Shown: piece by piece, positions 55,070-63,163 of the stretch
How the letters are laid out: each line of letters opens with the position of its first letter
Numbering within the stretch: position 1 is the stretch's first letter
Origin: Streptomyces sp. DH12
Lineage (GTDB): Bacteria > Actinomycetota > Actinomycetes > Streptomycetales > Streptomycetaceae
NCBI RefSeq assembly: GCF_020873895.1
Contig: NZ_JAHWGT010000006.1
Span: forward strand, 62,001 to 126,000
Reading direction: 5' to 3'
DNA: 64,000 bases
Notes under the pieces: generated by a model
Told to the model about the DNA's origin: nothing
Database searches by the model: none
What the model saw: the letters and a program-made list of their open reading frames with translations, nothing else
Translations under genes and position numbers: made by a program

Positions 55070-56530
55070 GTGTTTGCTGCGTTTTCTGTGAACGGGCGGG
55101 AGCGGCTCGGCCGCCGGCTCGCCACCGCGGTCCTGACCTCCGGTCTGATCGCGGGGGCCTCCATAGCCGGGACGGCCGTGGCCGTCGCCGACGAGGGCAA
55201 CCCCCAGCACCAGGGCGGCGCCTCCGCCACCCTCAACGGCCTGACCATCCAGGACCGCGCCGTGCTCCGCGCCGGCGGCAAGAACAAGGAGCTGCCCGCG
55301 GGCCTCTTCGAGATGGCCGTCGACGGTGGCGGCACGCTCAAGACGTACTGCATCGACATCCACAACCCGACGCAGCAGAAGGCCAAGTACCTGGAGACCT
55401 CCTGGGACCAGACCTCGCTCGGCCGCAACGAGCAGGCGGGCAAGATCCTCTGGATCCTGAAGAACTCCTACCCGCAGGTCGACGACCTCGCGGGCCTGGC
55501 CCAGAAGGCCGGCGCGGGCGCCCTGACCAAGGAGACCGCCGCCGCGGGCACCCAGGTCGCCATCTGGCGCTTCTCCGACGGCGTGAACGTCGAGGCGCTC
55601 GACCCGGCCGCCGAGAAGCTCGCCGACTGGCTGGAGTCGAAGGCCGAGAAGCTCCAGGAGCCGAAGGCGTCCCTGAGCCTGGAGCCCAACGCGGTCTCCG
55701 GCAAGGCCGGCGGCAAGCTGGGCCCGCTCACGGTCCGCACCAACGCCGAGCGCGCCTCCGTGACCGCCCCCGACGCCCCCGGCGTCAAGGTCACCGACAA
55801 GGACGGCAAGCCGGTCACCGAGGTCACCGACGGCACCGAGCTGTACGTCGACGTGCCGGCCGGCACCGCCGACGGCACCGCCTCGTTCGGCCTCCAGACG
55901 GGCACCTCCGTCTCCGTGGGCCGCGCGTTCGCCAGCCTCTCCAAGAGCCAGACGCAGATCCTCGCCGGCTCCAGCGAGTCGACGGTCACCGCGGCCGCCA
56001 CCGCCACCTGGGCGAAGAAGGGCGCGATCCCGGCGCTTACCGCCGAGAAGAACTGCGCCAAGGGCGGCGTCGACGTCACCGCGAAGAACGAGGGCGACGA
56101 GCCCTTCACCTTCGAGCTGCTGAAGACCACGCACACGATCGGCGCCGGCGAGTCCAAGACGGTGACCGTCCCGGTCGCCGAGGACGCGGCGTACGACTTC
56201 ACCATCGAGCTGCCCGGCGGCGAGAAGAAGACCTTCAAGGGCGTCCTGGACTGCAAGACCACCAGTGACACCGAGCCCCCGGCCACCGGCGGCGACGAGC
56301 CCGGCTCGCAGCCCAGCCCGCAGTCCGGCGGCACCACCTCGGGCGGTACGACCGGCGGCGGCGACACCACCACCGGCGGCGGCGACACCCCCGCCACCGG
56401 TGACCTCGCCGAGACCGGCGCCTCCAACGCCACCCCGATGATCGCCGGCATCGCCGCGGCGTTCCTCCTGGTCGGCGGCGGCGCGGTGTTCTTCCTCCGC
56501 AAGAAGAAGGGCGCCGCGGCCGGTCACTGA
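55070..56530 (+). CDS. thioester-domain surface protein with LAETG sortase signal
   Basis: A 486-residue exported protein. GTG 55070 has GAGGGGAAA upstream; signal peptide RRLATAVLTSGLIAGASIAG to AVADEG. A thioester (TQXA-type) domain follows with Cys94 (TYCID) and Gln162 (GTQVAIW), which can form an internal Cys-Gln thioester to bond covalently to targets. Then comes a beta-domain region, a Gly/Thr/Pro linker, the sortase motif LAETG (446-450), a hydrophobic helix and KKK. LAxTG is the class-E sortase (SrtE) signal used in aerial hyphae. Displayed on the cell wall. Confidence 0.88.
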   Translation: MFAAFSVNGRERLGRRLATAVLTSGLIAGASIAGTAVAVADEGNPQHQGGASATLNGLTIQDRAVLRAGGKNKELPAGLFEMAVDGGGTLKTYCIDIHNPTQQKAKYLETSWDQTSLGRNEQAGKILWILKNSYPQVDDLAGLAQKAGAGALTKETAAAGTQVAIWRFSDGVNVEALDPAAEKLADWLESKAEKLQEPKASLSLEPNAVSGKAGGKLGPLTVRTNAERASVTAPDAPGVKVTDKDGKPVTEVTDGTELYVDVPAGTADGTASFGLQTGTSVSVGRAFASLSKSQTQILAGSSESTVTAAATATWAKKGAIPALTAEKNCAKGGVDVTAKNEGDEPFTFELLKTTHTIGAGESKTVTVPVAEDAAYDFTIELPGGEKKTFKGVLDCKTTSDTEPPATGGDEPGSQPSPQSGGTTSGGTTGGGDTTTGGGDTPATGDLAETGASNATPMIAGIAAAFLLVGGGAVFFLRKKKGAAAGH

Positions 56531-56557
56531 CCCGGCGGCACCCCCTTCCGCACCACA

Positions 56558-56586
56558 CGGCCCCCGGCGCCCCGCGCCGGGGGCCG
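56558..56586 (+). terminator. strong hairpin terminator after the surface protein gene
   Basis: Perfect 13-bp stem CGGCCCCCGGCGC / GCGCCGGGGGCCG with a 3-base loop; no T-tract, as is common in Streptomyces. Confidence 0.7.
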
Positions 56587-56626
56587 CACCCGTTCCGGGC
56601 CGCCGGGCTGCCGGGAGCCGGGCTGC

Positions 56627-56656
56627 GGGCCGCCGTACGCCGGGCCGCCGTACGCC
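56627..56656 (+). repeat. two tandem copies of GGGCCGCCGTACGCC
   Basis: Perfect 15-bp direct repeat, with two further degenerate copies up to about 56690. Confidence 0.5.
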
Positions 56657-57004
56657 GGGCTCCGCGGGCTGCCGTACGCGGGGCCCCGGGACGGCAGGCC
56701 GGCCGGGCTCCGGGCCGCCGGGGGGCCGTCGGACCCGTCCTGGCCTGCGGCTTCGCGGGCGCCGGGGGCGCCGGGGCCGGAACCGCCCCGGACCCGCCGC
56801 CGCCCGCCGGCGGGCGGCGGGACGCGACCGGTTCCGACGGCCGCCCGGCCCGCGTGCCGCGGTGGTGCGCCGGGCGGGTCCGGCCCGGCCGGGCCCGGGC
56901 GCGTACTCGTTTTCGCCCTGGGGTGGCGGTACGGCAAGATGGGGTGTATCTGCCCTCACGGCGGAGCCGCGAATCGACCCCTACTGATTGCCGGACGGTT
57001 TCTC

Positions 57005-58669
57005 TTGGCTGAGTACATCTACACGATGCGCAAGACGCGCAAGGCGCACGGCGACAAGGTCATCCTCGATGACGTGACGCTGAGCTTCCTGCCCGGCGCG
57101 AAGATCGGTGTGGTCGGCCCGAACGGCGCCGGTAAGTCCACCGTGCTGAAGATCATGGCGGGGATGGAGCAGCCGTCCAACGGCGACGCCTTCCTGTCGC
57201 CCGGCTACACCGTCGGCATCCTCCTCCAGGAGCCCCCGCTCGACGAGTCCAAGACCGTCCTGGAGAACGTGCAGGACGGCGTCGCCGAGATCAAGGGCAA
57301 GCTCGACCGGTTCAACGCCATCGCCGAGGAGATGGCCACGAACTACACGGACGCGCTGATGGAGGAGATGGGCAAGCTCCAGGAGGAGCTCGACCACGCC
57401 AACGCGTGGGACCTCGACGCCCAGCTCGAGCAGGCCATGGACGCGCTCGGCTGCCCGCCCGGGGACTGGCCGGTCACCACCCTGTCCGGCGGCGAGAAGC
57501 GCCGTGTCGCGCTCTGCAAGCTGCTGCTGGAGGCCCCCGACCTGCTGCTGCTGGACGAGCCCACCAACCACCTGGACGCAGAGTCCGTGCAGTGGCTGGA
57601 GCAGCACCTCGCCAAGTACGCGGGCACCGTCGTCGCCATCACCCACGACCGGTACTTCCTCGACAACGTCGCCGAGTGGATCCTGGAGCTGGACCGCGGC
57701 CGCGCCCACCCGTACGAGGGCAACTACTCCACGTACCTGGAGAACAAGGCCGCGCGTCTGAAGGTCGAGGGCCAGAAGGACGCCAAGCGCCAGAAGCGGC
57801 TCAAGGAAGAGCTGGAGTGGGTCCGCTCCAACGCCAAGGGCCGCCAGGCCAAGTCGAAGGCGCGTCTCGCCCGGTACGAGGAGATGGCCGCCGAGGCGGA
57901 CAAGATGCGGAAGCTGGACTTCGAGGAGATCCAGATCCCGCCGGGCCCGCGTCTGGGCAGCGTCGTCGTCGAGGTCGAGAAGCTCAGCAAGGCCTTCGGC
58001 GACAAGGTCCTCATCGACGACCTCAGCTTCTCGCTGCCGCGCAACGGCATCGTCGGCGTCATCGGCCCGAACGGCGCCGGCAAGACCACGCTGTTCAAGA
58101 TGATCCAGGGCCTGGAGGAGCCGGACTCCGGCGTCATCCGCGTCGGCGAGACCGTCAAGATCTCGTACGTCGACCAGAGCCGCGCCAACATCGACCCGAA
58201 GAAGACGCTGTGGGCCGTCGTCTCCGACGAGCTGGACTACATCAACGTCGGCCAGGTCGAGATGCCCTCCCGCGCCTATGTGTCGGCCTTCGGCTTCAAG
58301 GGCCCGGACCAGCAGAAGCCGGCCGGCGTCCTGTCCGGCGGTGAGCGCAACCGCCTCAACCTCGCGCTCACCCTCAAGCAGGGCGGCAACCTGCTGCTCC
58401 TCGACGAGCCGACCAACGACCTCGACGTCGAGACGCTCTCCTCGCTGGAGAACGCGCTGCTGGAGTTCCCGGGCGCGGCCGTGGTCGTCTCCCACGACCG
58501 CTGGTTCCTCGACCGGGTCGCCACGCACATCCTCGCCTACGAGGGCGACTCGAAGTGGTTCTGGTTCGAGGGCAACTTCGAGTCGTACGAGAAGAACAAG
58601 ATCGAGCGTCTCGGCCCGGACGCGGCCCGTCCGCACCGCGCCACGTACAAGAAGCTCACCCGGGGCTGA
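57005..58669 (+). CDS. ettA: ABC-F translation factor EttA (energy-dependent translational throttle)
   Basis: A 554-residue soluble ATPase that binds the ribosomal E site. Two ABC domains: Walker A GPNGAGKSTVLKI (about 38) and IGPNGAGKTTLFKM, signatures TLSGGEKRRVALC and LSGGERNRLNLAL, Walker B LLLLDEPTNHLD and NLLLLDEPTNDLD, joined by a basic P-site tRNA-interaction linker (KRQKRLKEELEWVRSNAKG). The start is a TTG (57005, then AEYIYTMRKTRKAHGDK), the conserved N-terminus of EttA; no better start exists. Neighbours (SSB, hotdog thioesterase, globin) match the conserved actinobacterial order. Confidence 0.93.
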   Translation: MAEYIYTMRKTRKAHGDKVILDDVTLSFLPGAKIGVVGPNGAGKSTVLKIMAGMEQPSNGDAFLSPGYTVGILLQEPPLDESKTVLENVQDGVAEIKGKLDRFNAIAEEMATNYTDALMEEMGKLQEELDHANAWDLDAQLEQAMDALGCPPGDWPVTTLSGGEKRRVALCKLLLEAPDLLLLDEPTNHLDAESVQWLEQHLAKYAGTVVAITHDRYFLDNVAEWILELDRGRAHPYEGNYSTYLENKAARLKVEGQKDAKRQKRLKEELEWVRSNAKGRQAKSKARLARYEEMAAEADKMRKLDFEEIQIPPGPRLGSVVVEVEKLSKAFGDKVLIDDLSFSLPRNGIVGVIGPNGAGKTTLFKMIQGLEEPDSGVIRVGETVKISYVDQSRANIDPKKTLWAVVSDELDYINVGQVEMPSRAYVSAFGFKGPDQQKPAGVLSGGERNRLNLALTLKQGGNLLLLDEPTNDLDVETLSSLENALLEFPGAAVVVSHDRWFLDRVATHILAYEGDSKWFWFEGNFESYEKNKIERLGPDAARPHRATYKKLTRG

Positions 58670-58679
58670 GGAAGCGGCC

Positions 58680-59114
58680 GTGGCTCGTCACCTCTACAGC
58701 TGTCCCCTGCGCTGGTCGGACATGGACGCCTTCGGGCACGTCAACAACGTCGTCTTCCTCCGCTACCTGGAGGAGGCGCGGATCGACTTCATGTTCCGGC
58801 TCGCGCCGGGGGACGGCTCCCCCTCGTTCTCCGGCGGGTCCGTCGTGGCCCGGCACGAGATCGACTACGTACGGCCGCTGGTCCACCGGCACGAGCCGGT
58901 GACCGTCGAGTCCTGGGTCACGAAGATCGGCGCCGCGTCGCTGACGATCGCGTACGAGATCAAGGACCCGGACCAGGTGTACGTCCGGGCCTCCACGGTC
59001 GTCGTCCCCTTCGACCTGGAGGCGCAGCGCCCCCGGCGGATCACCGCCGAGGAGCGGGCGTTCCTCCAGGAGTACGTGGACGACGGGATGCGCTCGGAGG
59101 GCGCCGCCGCATGA
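58680..59114 (+). CDS. hotdog-fold acyl-CoA thioesterase (4HBT type)
   Basis: A 144-residue thioesterase. RWSDMDAFGHVNNVVFLRYL carries the catalytic Asp and the HVNN turn of the 4-hydroxybenzoyl-CoA thioesterase fold; SWVTKIGAASLTIAYEI forms the central sheet. Starts at GTG 58680, ten bases after the ettA stop, so co-transcribed. The natural acyl substrate is unknown. ATGA overlap with the next gene. Confidence 0.88.
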   Translation: MARHLYSCPLRWSDMDAFGHVNNVVFLRYLEEARIDFMFRLAPGDGSPSFSGGSVVARHEIDYVRPLVHRHEPVTVESWVTKIGAASLTIAYEIKDPDQVYVRASTVVVPFDLEAQRPRRITAEERAFLQEYVDDGMRSEGAAA

Positions 59115-59794
59115 CGGCGCCGCTGCACTTCGCCGACGCCGGGCAGGCGGCGGGCGTCGCCGCCTTCCTGGCCCGGCTCGTCCGGTACGACCGGGCCGCC
59201 GCCGTCCGCCTCCGGGCGGGCGGCGGCGTACTCGCCGTCTTCGGGCGGCCGCCGTCCTTCGAGGTGCTCGCCGTCCGCACGGCGGCGCTCCACGACGAGG
59301 CGGTGCTCGACGTCACCGTCTCCGCCGGGGAGCTCCTCGACGGGGTGGAGGAGTCGGCCGGCAAGGCGATGGTGCCGGCGCAGGTCACCGGACCGCCGTG
59401 GAGCGGGGTGCTGCCGCCGCGGGGCGGCTGGCGGGAGGTGGCCGGGCTGCCGGACGCCGCCGGGCTGAGCGGCGCCGTGGCCGCCGCCGTCACCGAGTTC
59501 CGCGCCCGTGACGAGGAGCTGCCGCAGGAGCGGCGCACCCGCGCGGAACGCGACCGGATCGGCCGCGAGATATGGTCCCGCACCGTCGCCACGACACCGC
59601 TTCCGCTGCGCGCCGCGCACGCGGCCCGGTCGCTGGGCTTCCTGCCCCCGGCGGGGGCCCTCGCCCGCGACGTGCCGGTGACGCTGCTGGCGGCCGGCCC
59701 CTGGCTGCGGCTGCGCACCCCCTTCGGCTCGGTCGCCGTGCGCACCGCGACGGGCCTCGGCGAGCTGGGCGTCACGCCCCTGCGCCACCCCTGA
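59111..59794 (+). CDS. conserved actinobacterial protein of unknown function
   Basis: A 227-residue Ala/Arg/Leu-rich protein (MTAPLHFADAGQAAGVAAFL..., ARAERDRIGREIWSRTV, WLRLRTPFGSVAVRT). It is coupled to the thioesterase gene by ATGA. The same gene order is seen across actinobacteria near ettA (recollection). No catalytic motif recognised; it is probably cytoplasmic. Confidence 0.7.
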   Translation: MTAPLHFADAGQAAGVAAFLARLVRYDRAAAVRLRAGGGVLAVFGRPPSFEVLAVRTAALHDEAVLDVTVSAGELLDGVEESAGKAMVPAQVTGPPWSGVLPPRGGWREVAGLPDAAGLSGAVAAAVTEFRARDEELPQERRTRAERDRIGREIWSRTVATTPLPLRAAHAARSLGFLPPAGALARDVPVTLLAAGPWLRLRTPFGSVAVRTATGLGELGVTPLRHP

Positions 59795-59860
59795 GACCGA
59801 CCGGTCGGCGGGCCGGCCGGCGGGCGGGCCGGCGGCTGCGGGCCGTCCCTCCTCGGCCGG

Positions 59861-60265
59861 TCAGTCCGGGGCGTTCACCATCGACGCGGCGGCGTACGTG
59901 AGGTAGTTCCACAGCTGCCGCTCGTGCTCCTCGGACAGCCCCAGCTCGTCCACGGCGTCCCGCATGTGCCGCAGCCACGTGTCGTGCGCCGCCCGGTCCA
60001 CCACGAACGGCGCGTGCCGCATCCGCAGCCGCGGGTGCCCGCGGTGGTCGCTGTACGTGCGCGGCCCGCCCCAGTACTGCATCAGGAAGAGCACGAGCCG
60101 CTCCTCGGCCGGCCCGAGGTCCTCCTCCGGGTACATCGGCCGCAGCAGCGGGTCCTCGGCGACACCCTGGTAGAAGCGGCGGACGAGGCGCCGGAAGGTC
60201 TCCTCGCCACCCACCTGCTCGTAGAAGGTCTGCTCCTGGAGAGTGCCGCGCGGAATCTCATTCAC
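59861..60265 (-). CDS. glbO: group II truncated haemoglobin (GlbO-type)
   Basis: A 134-residue globin from GTG 60265. TFYEQVGGEETFRRLVRRFY is the B-helix region, MQYWGGPRTYSDHRGHPRL contains the group-II WGGP turn, and HPRLRMRHAPF carries the proximal His. It would bind haem and O2 or NO in the cytoplasm. Converges with the preceding plus-strand gene across a GC-rich 66-bp spacer. Confidence 0.9.
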   Translation of the reverse strand: MNEIPRGTLQEQTFYEQVGGEETFRRLVRRFYQGVAEDPLLRPMYPEEDLGPAEERLVLFLMQYWGGPRTYSDHRGHPRLRMRHAPFVVDRAAHDTWLRHMRDAVDELGLSEEHERQLWNYLTYAAASMVNAPD

Positions 60266-60359
60266 CCGTCCATCGTCTCAGACACGCCGACGGAAGACCC
60301 CGGACCTAGGGCCTGGCCGGAAGCTCCCCTCGACCACCGGGAGCGGACATAGTGGATGT

Positions 60360-61352
60360 ATGGGTGCAGATGGGGACCGGTGGCAGGACCCGTTCGCCGA
60401 CGTGGCCGTGGTGGCGCGGCGCCGGCTTGTCGCGGTGCTCGACGCCGCCGGGGCGCTGCCCGATCCGGCCTGGCGGGCGGCGTTCGCGGAGGTGCCGCGC
60501 CACGTGTTCGTGCCCGCGTACCACGTCGGCGGGATCGACGGCCGCGAGTGGCTGCGCCACGACGACCCGGAACCCGGGGCGCGGCTGCGCTGGCTCTCGG
60601 GCGCGTACGAGGACCGCCCCCTCGGGACCCTGCTGCACGACGGCGACGTCGTCTCCTCCGCCAGCCAGCCGTCCCTGATGGCGGACATGCTGCACGCCCT
60701 GGACGTCCGGGACGGCGACACGGCCCTGGAGGTCGGCACCGGCACCGGGTACAACGCGGCCCTCCTGTGCCACCGGCTGGGTGACGCGCACGTGACGACC
60801 GTCGACCTCGACGCGGACATCACCGCCGCGGCCGCCGCCCACCTCCGGCGGGCCGGCCACCACCCGGCGGTCGTCACCGGCGACGGCGCCCGCGGCTGCC
60901 CCGAGCGGGCCCCCTTCGACGTGGTCGTCGCCACCTGCGCCCTGCCGTCCGTACCCGTCGCGTGGACCGCCCAGTGCCGGCCGGGCGCGCGGATCGTCGC
61001 GCCGCTGTCGACCGGAGTCGTCCGCCTGCGCGTCGAGGACGCCGGGCGGGCGGAGGGGCGCTTCCTGCCGACGCCGGCGTACTTCGTGCCACTGCGCGGC
61101 GCCACACCGGCCGCACCGGAGCCCCGCACCGGCGGGCTGCCCCGGCGGGCCCTCGACGACGAGCTGTTCCGCTTCCTGCTGACCCTCACCGCCGGCAGCC
61201 TCGACCCGTACGAGGCGTACGCGCTGTGGCAGCGCGAGGGGCGGCCCGGACGCGAGCGGTACGGCGTGACGATCAGCGGCGCCCGCCAGTGGGCGTGGCT
61301 CGACGCCGCCGACGGCCCCTACAGCTGGGCCCTCGGCGGCCCCGGCAGCTGA
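60360..61352 (+). CDS. protein-L-isoaspartate O-methyltransferase-like SAM methyltransferase
   Basis: A 330-residue methyltransferase. PRHVFVPAY and SQPSLMADML match the PCMT family; SAM-binding motif I is LEVGTGTGYNAALLC, followed by VTTVDLDADI and DVVVATCALPSVP. The length exceeds classical PCMT (about 210), with a C-terminal extension seen in actinomycete relatives that methylate peptides, sometimes in RiPP pathways. ATG 60360 is chosen; it is monocistronic here, so repair or tailoring role is open. Confidence 0.82.
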   Translation: MGADGDRWQDPFADVAVVARRRLVAVLDAAGALPDPAWRAAFAEVPRHVFVPAYHVGGIDGREWLRHDDPEPGARLRWLSGAYEDRPLGTLLHDGDVVSSASQPSLMADMLHALDVRDGDTALEVGTGTGYNAALLCHRLGDAHVTTVDLDADITAAAAAHLRRAGHHPAVVTGDGARGCPERAPFDVVVATCALPSVPVAWTAQCRPGARIVAPLSTGVVRLRVEDAGRAEGRFLPTPAYFVPLRGATPAAPEPRTGGLPRRALDDELFRFLLTLTAGSLDPYEAYALWQREGRPGRERYGVTISGARQWAWLDAADGPYSWALGGPGS

Positions 61353-61379
61353 GCGCCGCGGACGGGTGGCCTCGCGCGG

Positions 61380-63116
61380 CTAGCCGCGCACCACGGTGAG
61401 CGTCGTCCAGGCGCCCACGTGGACCCGGTCGCCGTCGGCGAGCGGGACGGGCACGTAGGGCTGGATCGGGTCGTCGGCGCCGTTCAGCGTGGTGCCGTTG
61501 GTGGAGTTCTGGTCCATCACCGCCCACGAGCCGTCCTGCTGCCGGACGAACAGCGCGTGCTGGTGCGAGACGCCCGGGTCCTCCGGCGGCACCGCCAGGT
61601 CGATGTCCGGTGCCTCGCCCGTCGACTGCCGGCGACGGCCGACGGACACCTGGTCCCCGGTCAGCGACACCCGCCGCTCCGGCGCGTACGCGGGCAGGTT
61701 GAGGCTCGCCGCCTCGGGGCCGCTGCGCCGCATCATCGCCGTGAAGTAGTCGCGGTCGGGCCTGACCACCAGGGTCCAGCCGGTCCCGGCCGCGCCGTGC
61801 GCCGGCTGCTGCCCCAGCGGTGGCTGCTGCCCCTGCGGTGGCTGATGCTCGTGGGGTGCCTGTTGGGCCTGGGGCTGCTGCGTGTGGGGCGGCTGGGCGT
61901 GGGGCGGCTGGGTGTGCGGCGGCGGGCCCTGCGGGGGCCGGGCGGCGGACGGCGGGGGCAGCACCCAGTCGTCGTCCCCGGCCGGACCCGGCTGCCGGAA
62001 GCCCCGCGGCGGCGCGGGCACCGCCCCGGTCTGCCCGGGGGCCGCCTGCCGCAGGCCGGAGGGCCCGTGCCCGTGCTGCCCGCCGTCGCGGTCACCGGTG
62101 TGGCCGGGGCCCTGGCCGAAGGCCGGACCGCCGCCGGGGCCCTGGGCACCCGGGCCGGGGCCGAAGGCCGGGCCGCCGCCCGGAGGGGGCGGGGGGTTGC
62201 CGAAGGACGGCCGGTCCGGGCCGGTGCCGTGGCCCGGGCCCTGACCGGTGGCCGGGCCCGCGCCGGGCGCCGGGGGCGCGGGCGGGGCGAACGGGGAATT
62301 GCCCCGACCGCCGGGGTCCCGGCCGTGCCCGGGGCCGGGCGGGGGCGGAGGCGGAGGGAAGACCGGGCCGCCGTGCTGCGCCGGCCCAGCGTGGCCGGGC
62401 CCGCCGGGACCGCCAGGCCCATTGGCTCCGCCGGTCCCGCCGGGCCCGCCAGGCCCGCCGGGACCGGGACCGGGGCCCATGCTGCCGGGGTCGCGGCCAT
62501 CCGGGCCGCCGGGGCCGCCGGGTCCGCGGCGGTCAGGGCCGTCGGGTCCGCCGGGACCCGGGCCGAAGGGGTGGTGCGGTGAGCCGGGCGGCGGTGCCTG
62601 GCCGGGGCCGCCCGCCTGGCCGGGGCCGGAGGCGCCGGCGCCGAAGGACGGGCCGCCGGCGGCCGGCGGCGGGGGCGGCGGGCCCTGGTCGGGCTCCGGC
62701 GGGAGCGGTTCCGCCGGGCGGTTCACCTGCGAGGGGCGGGAGCCCTGGTACTCGTACGGGTCGGGCGGGCGCGGCGCGGAGGTGAAGCCCGGGGGCAGGT
62801 TGAGGCCCCCACCGGAGCGCGCCGGCGGGGGAGGGGAGACGGGCGTGTACGACGTCGCGGTGTTGGTGACGAAGTTCCACCGGCACTCCTCGCAGAACGC
62901 CGCCGTCGCCTCGCGCGGGGTGCGGCACTGCGGGCACAGCTCCGCCTGCTGCGTGGCGTTCGGGTCGCCGCCCGCGGGGCCGGGGTAGCCGTATCCGGGG
63001 GCCGGCGGCGGGGGAGGGGGAGGGGGCGGCACGGCGCCCGCCCCGGCCATGCGGTGGCCGCAGACCTCGCACCAGTCGTCGGCGCCCGACTGGTGTCCGT
63101 TCGGGCAGGTCGGCAT
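61380..63116 (-). CDS. FHA-domain protein with N-terminal zinc ribbons
   Basis: A 578-residue protein. Two zinc-ribbon motifs (PTCPNGHQSGADDWCEVCGH and ELCPQCRTPREATAAFCEEC), about 330 residues of Pro/Gly-rich low complexity (GGPGGPG repeats), then a C-terminal FHA domain (about 490-578: VSVGRRRQ, VSHQHALFVR, DQNSTNGTTLNG) that binds phosphothreonine. ATG 63116 has GGGGGAAGGG upstream; an earlier in-frame GTG at 63167 overlaps the previous stop. Likely part of a Ser/Thr-kinase signalling set with the vWA gene. Confidence 0.82.
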   Translation of the reverse strand: MPTCPNGHQSGADDWCEVCGHRMAGAGAVPPPPPPPPPAPGYGYPGPAGGDPNATQQAELCPQCRTPREATAAFCEECRWNFVTNTATSYTPVSPPPPARSGGGLNLPPGFTSAPRPPDPYEYQGSRPSQVNRPAEPLPPEPDQGPPPPPPAAGGPSFGAGASGPGQAGGPGQAPPPGSPHHPFGPGPGGPDGPDRRGPGGPGGPDGRDPGSMGPGPGPGGPGGPGGTGGANGPGGPGGPGHAGPAQHGGPVFPPPPPPPGPGHGRDPGGRGNSPFAPPAPPAPGAGPATGQGPGHGTGPDRPSFGNPPPPPGGGPAFGPGPGAQGPGGGPAFGQGPGHTGDRDGGQHGHGPSGLRQAAPGQTGAVPAPPRGFRQPGPAGDDDWVLPPPSAARPPQGPPPHTQPPHAQPPHTQQPQAQQAPHEHQPPQGQQPPLGQQPAHGAAGTGWTLVVRPDRDYFTAMMRRSGPEAASLNLPAYAPERRVSLTGDQVSVGRRRQSTGEAPDIDLAVPPEDPGVSHQHALFVRQQDGSWAVMDQNSTNGTTLNGADDPIQPYVPVPLADGDRVHVGAWTTLTVVRG

Positions 63117-63163
63117 GTGGGCCCTTCCCCCTCTCTCCTCGCCGGCCGCCGCTGCGACCGTCG

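Larger units (their letters stand above)
56531..57004. other. 474-bp intergenic region with terminator and GC-rich repeats
   Basis: No convincing gene. It contains a strong terminator (56558-56586), a 15-bp tandem repeat (56627-56656) and the promoter region of ettA. A minus-strand Pro/Gly-rich frame (Ala-Tyr-Gly repeats) exists but lacks support. Confidence 0.55.

Noticed and set aside
56981-58636. 551-codon minus-strand frame opposite ettA
   Set aside because: Leu/Val/Gln/Gly-rich mirror translation of a conserved ABC-F gene.
62030-62700. GC-rich direct repeats
   Set aside because: They encode the Gly-Gly-Pro low-complexity linker of the FHA protein, so no separate element is needed.
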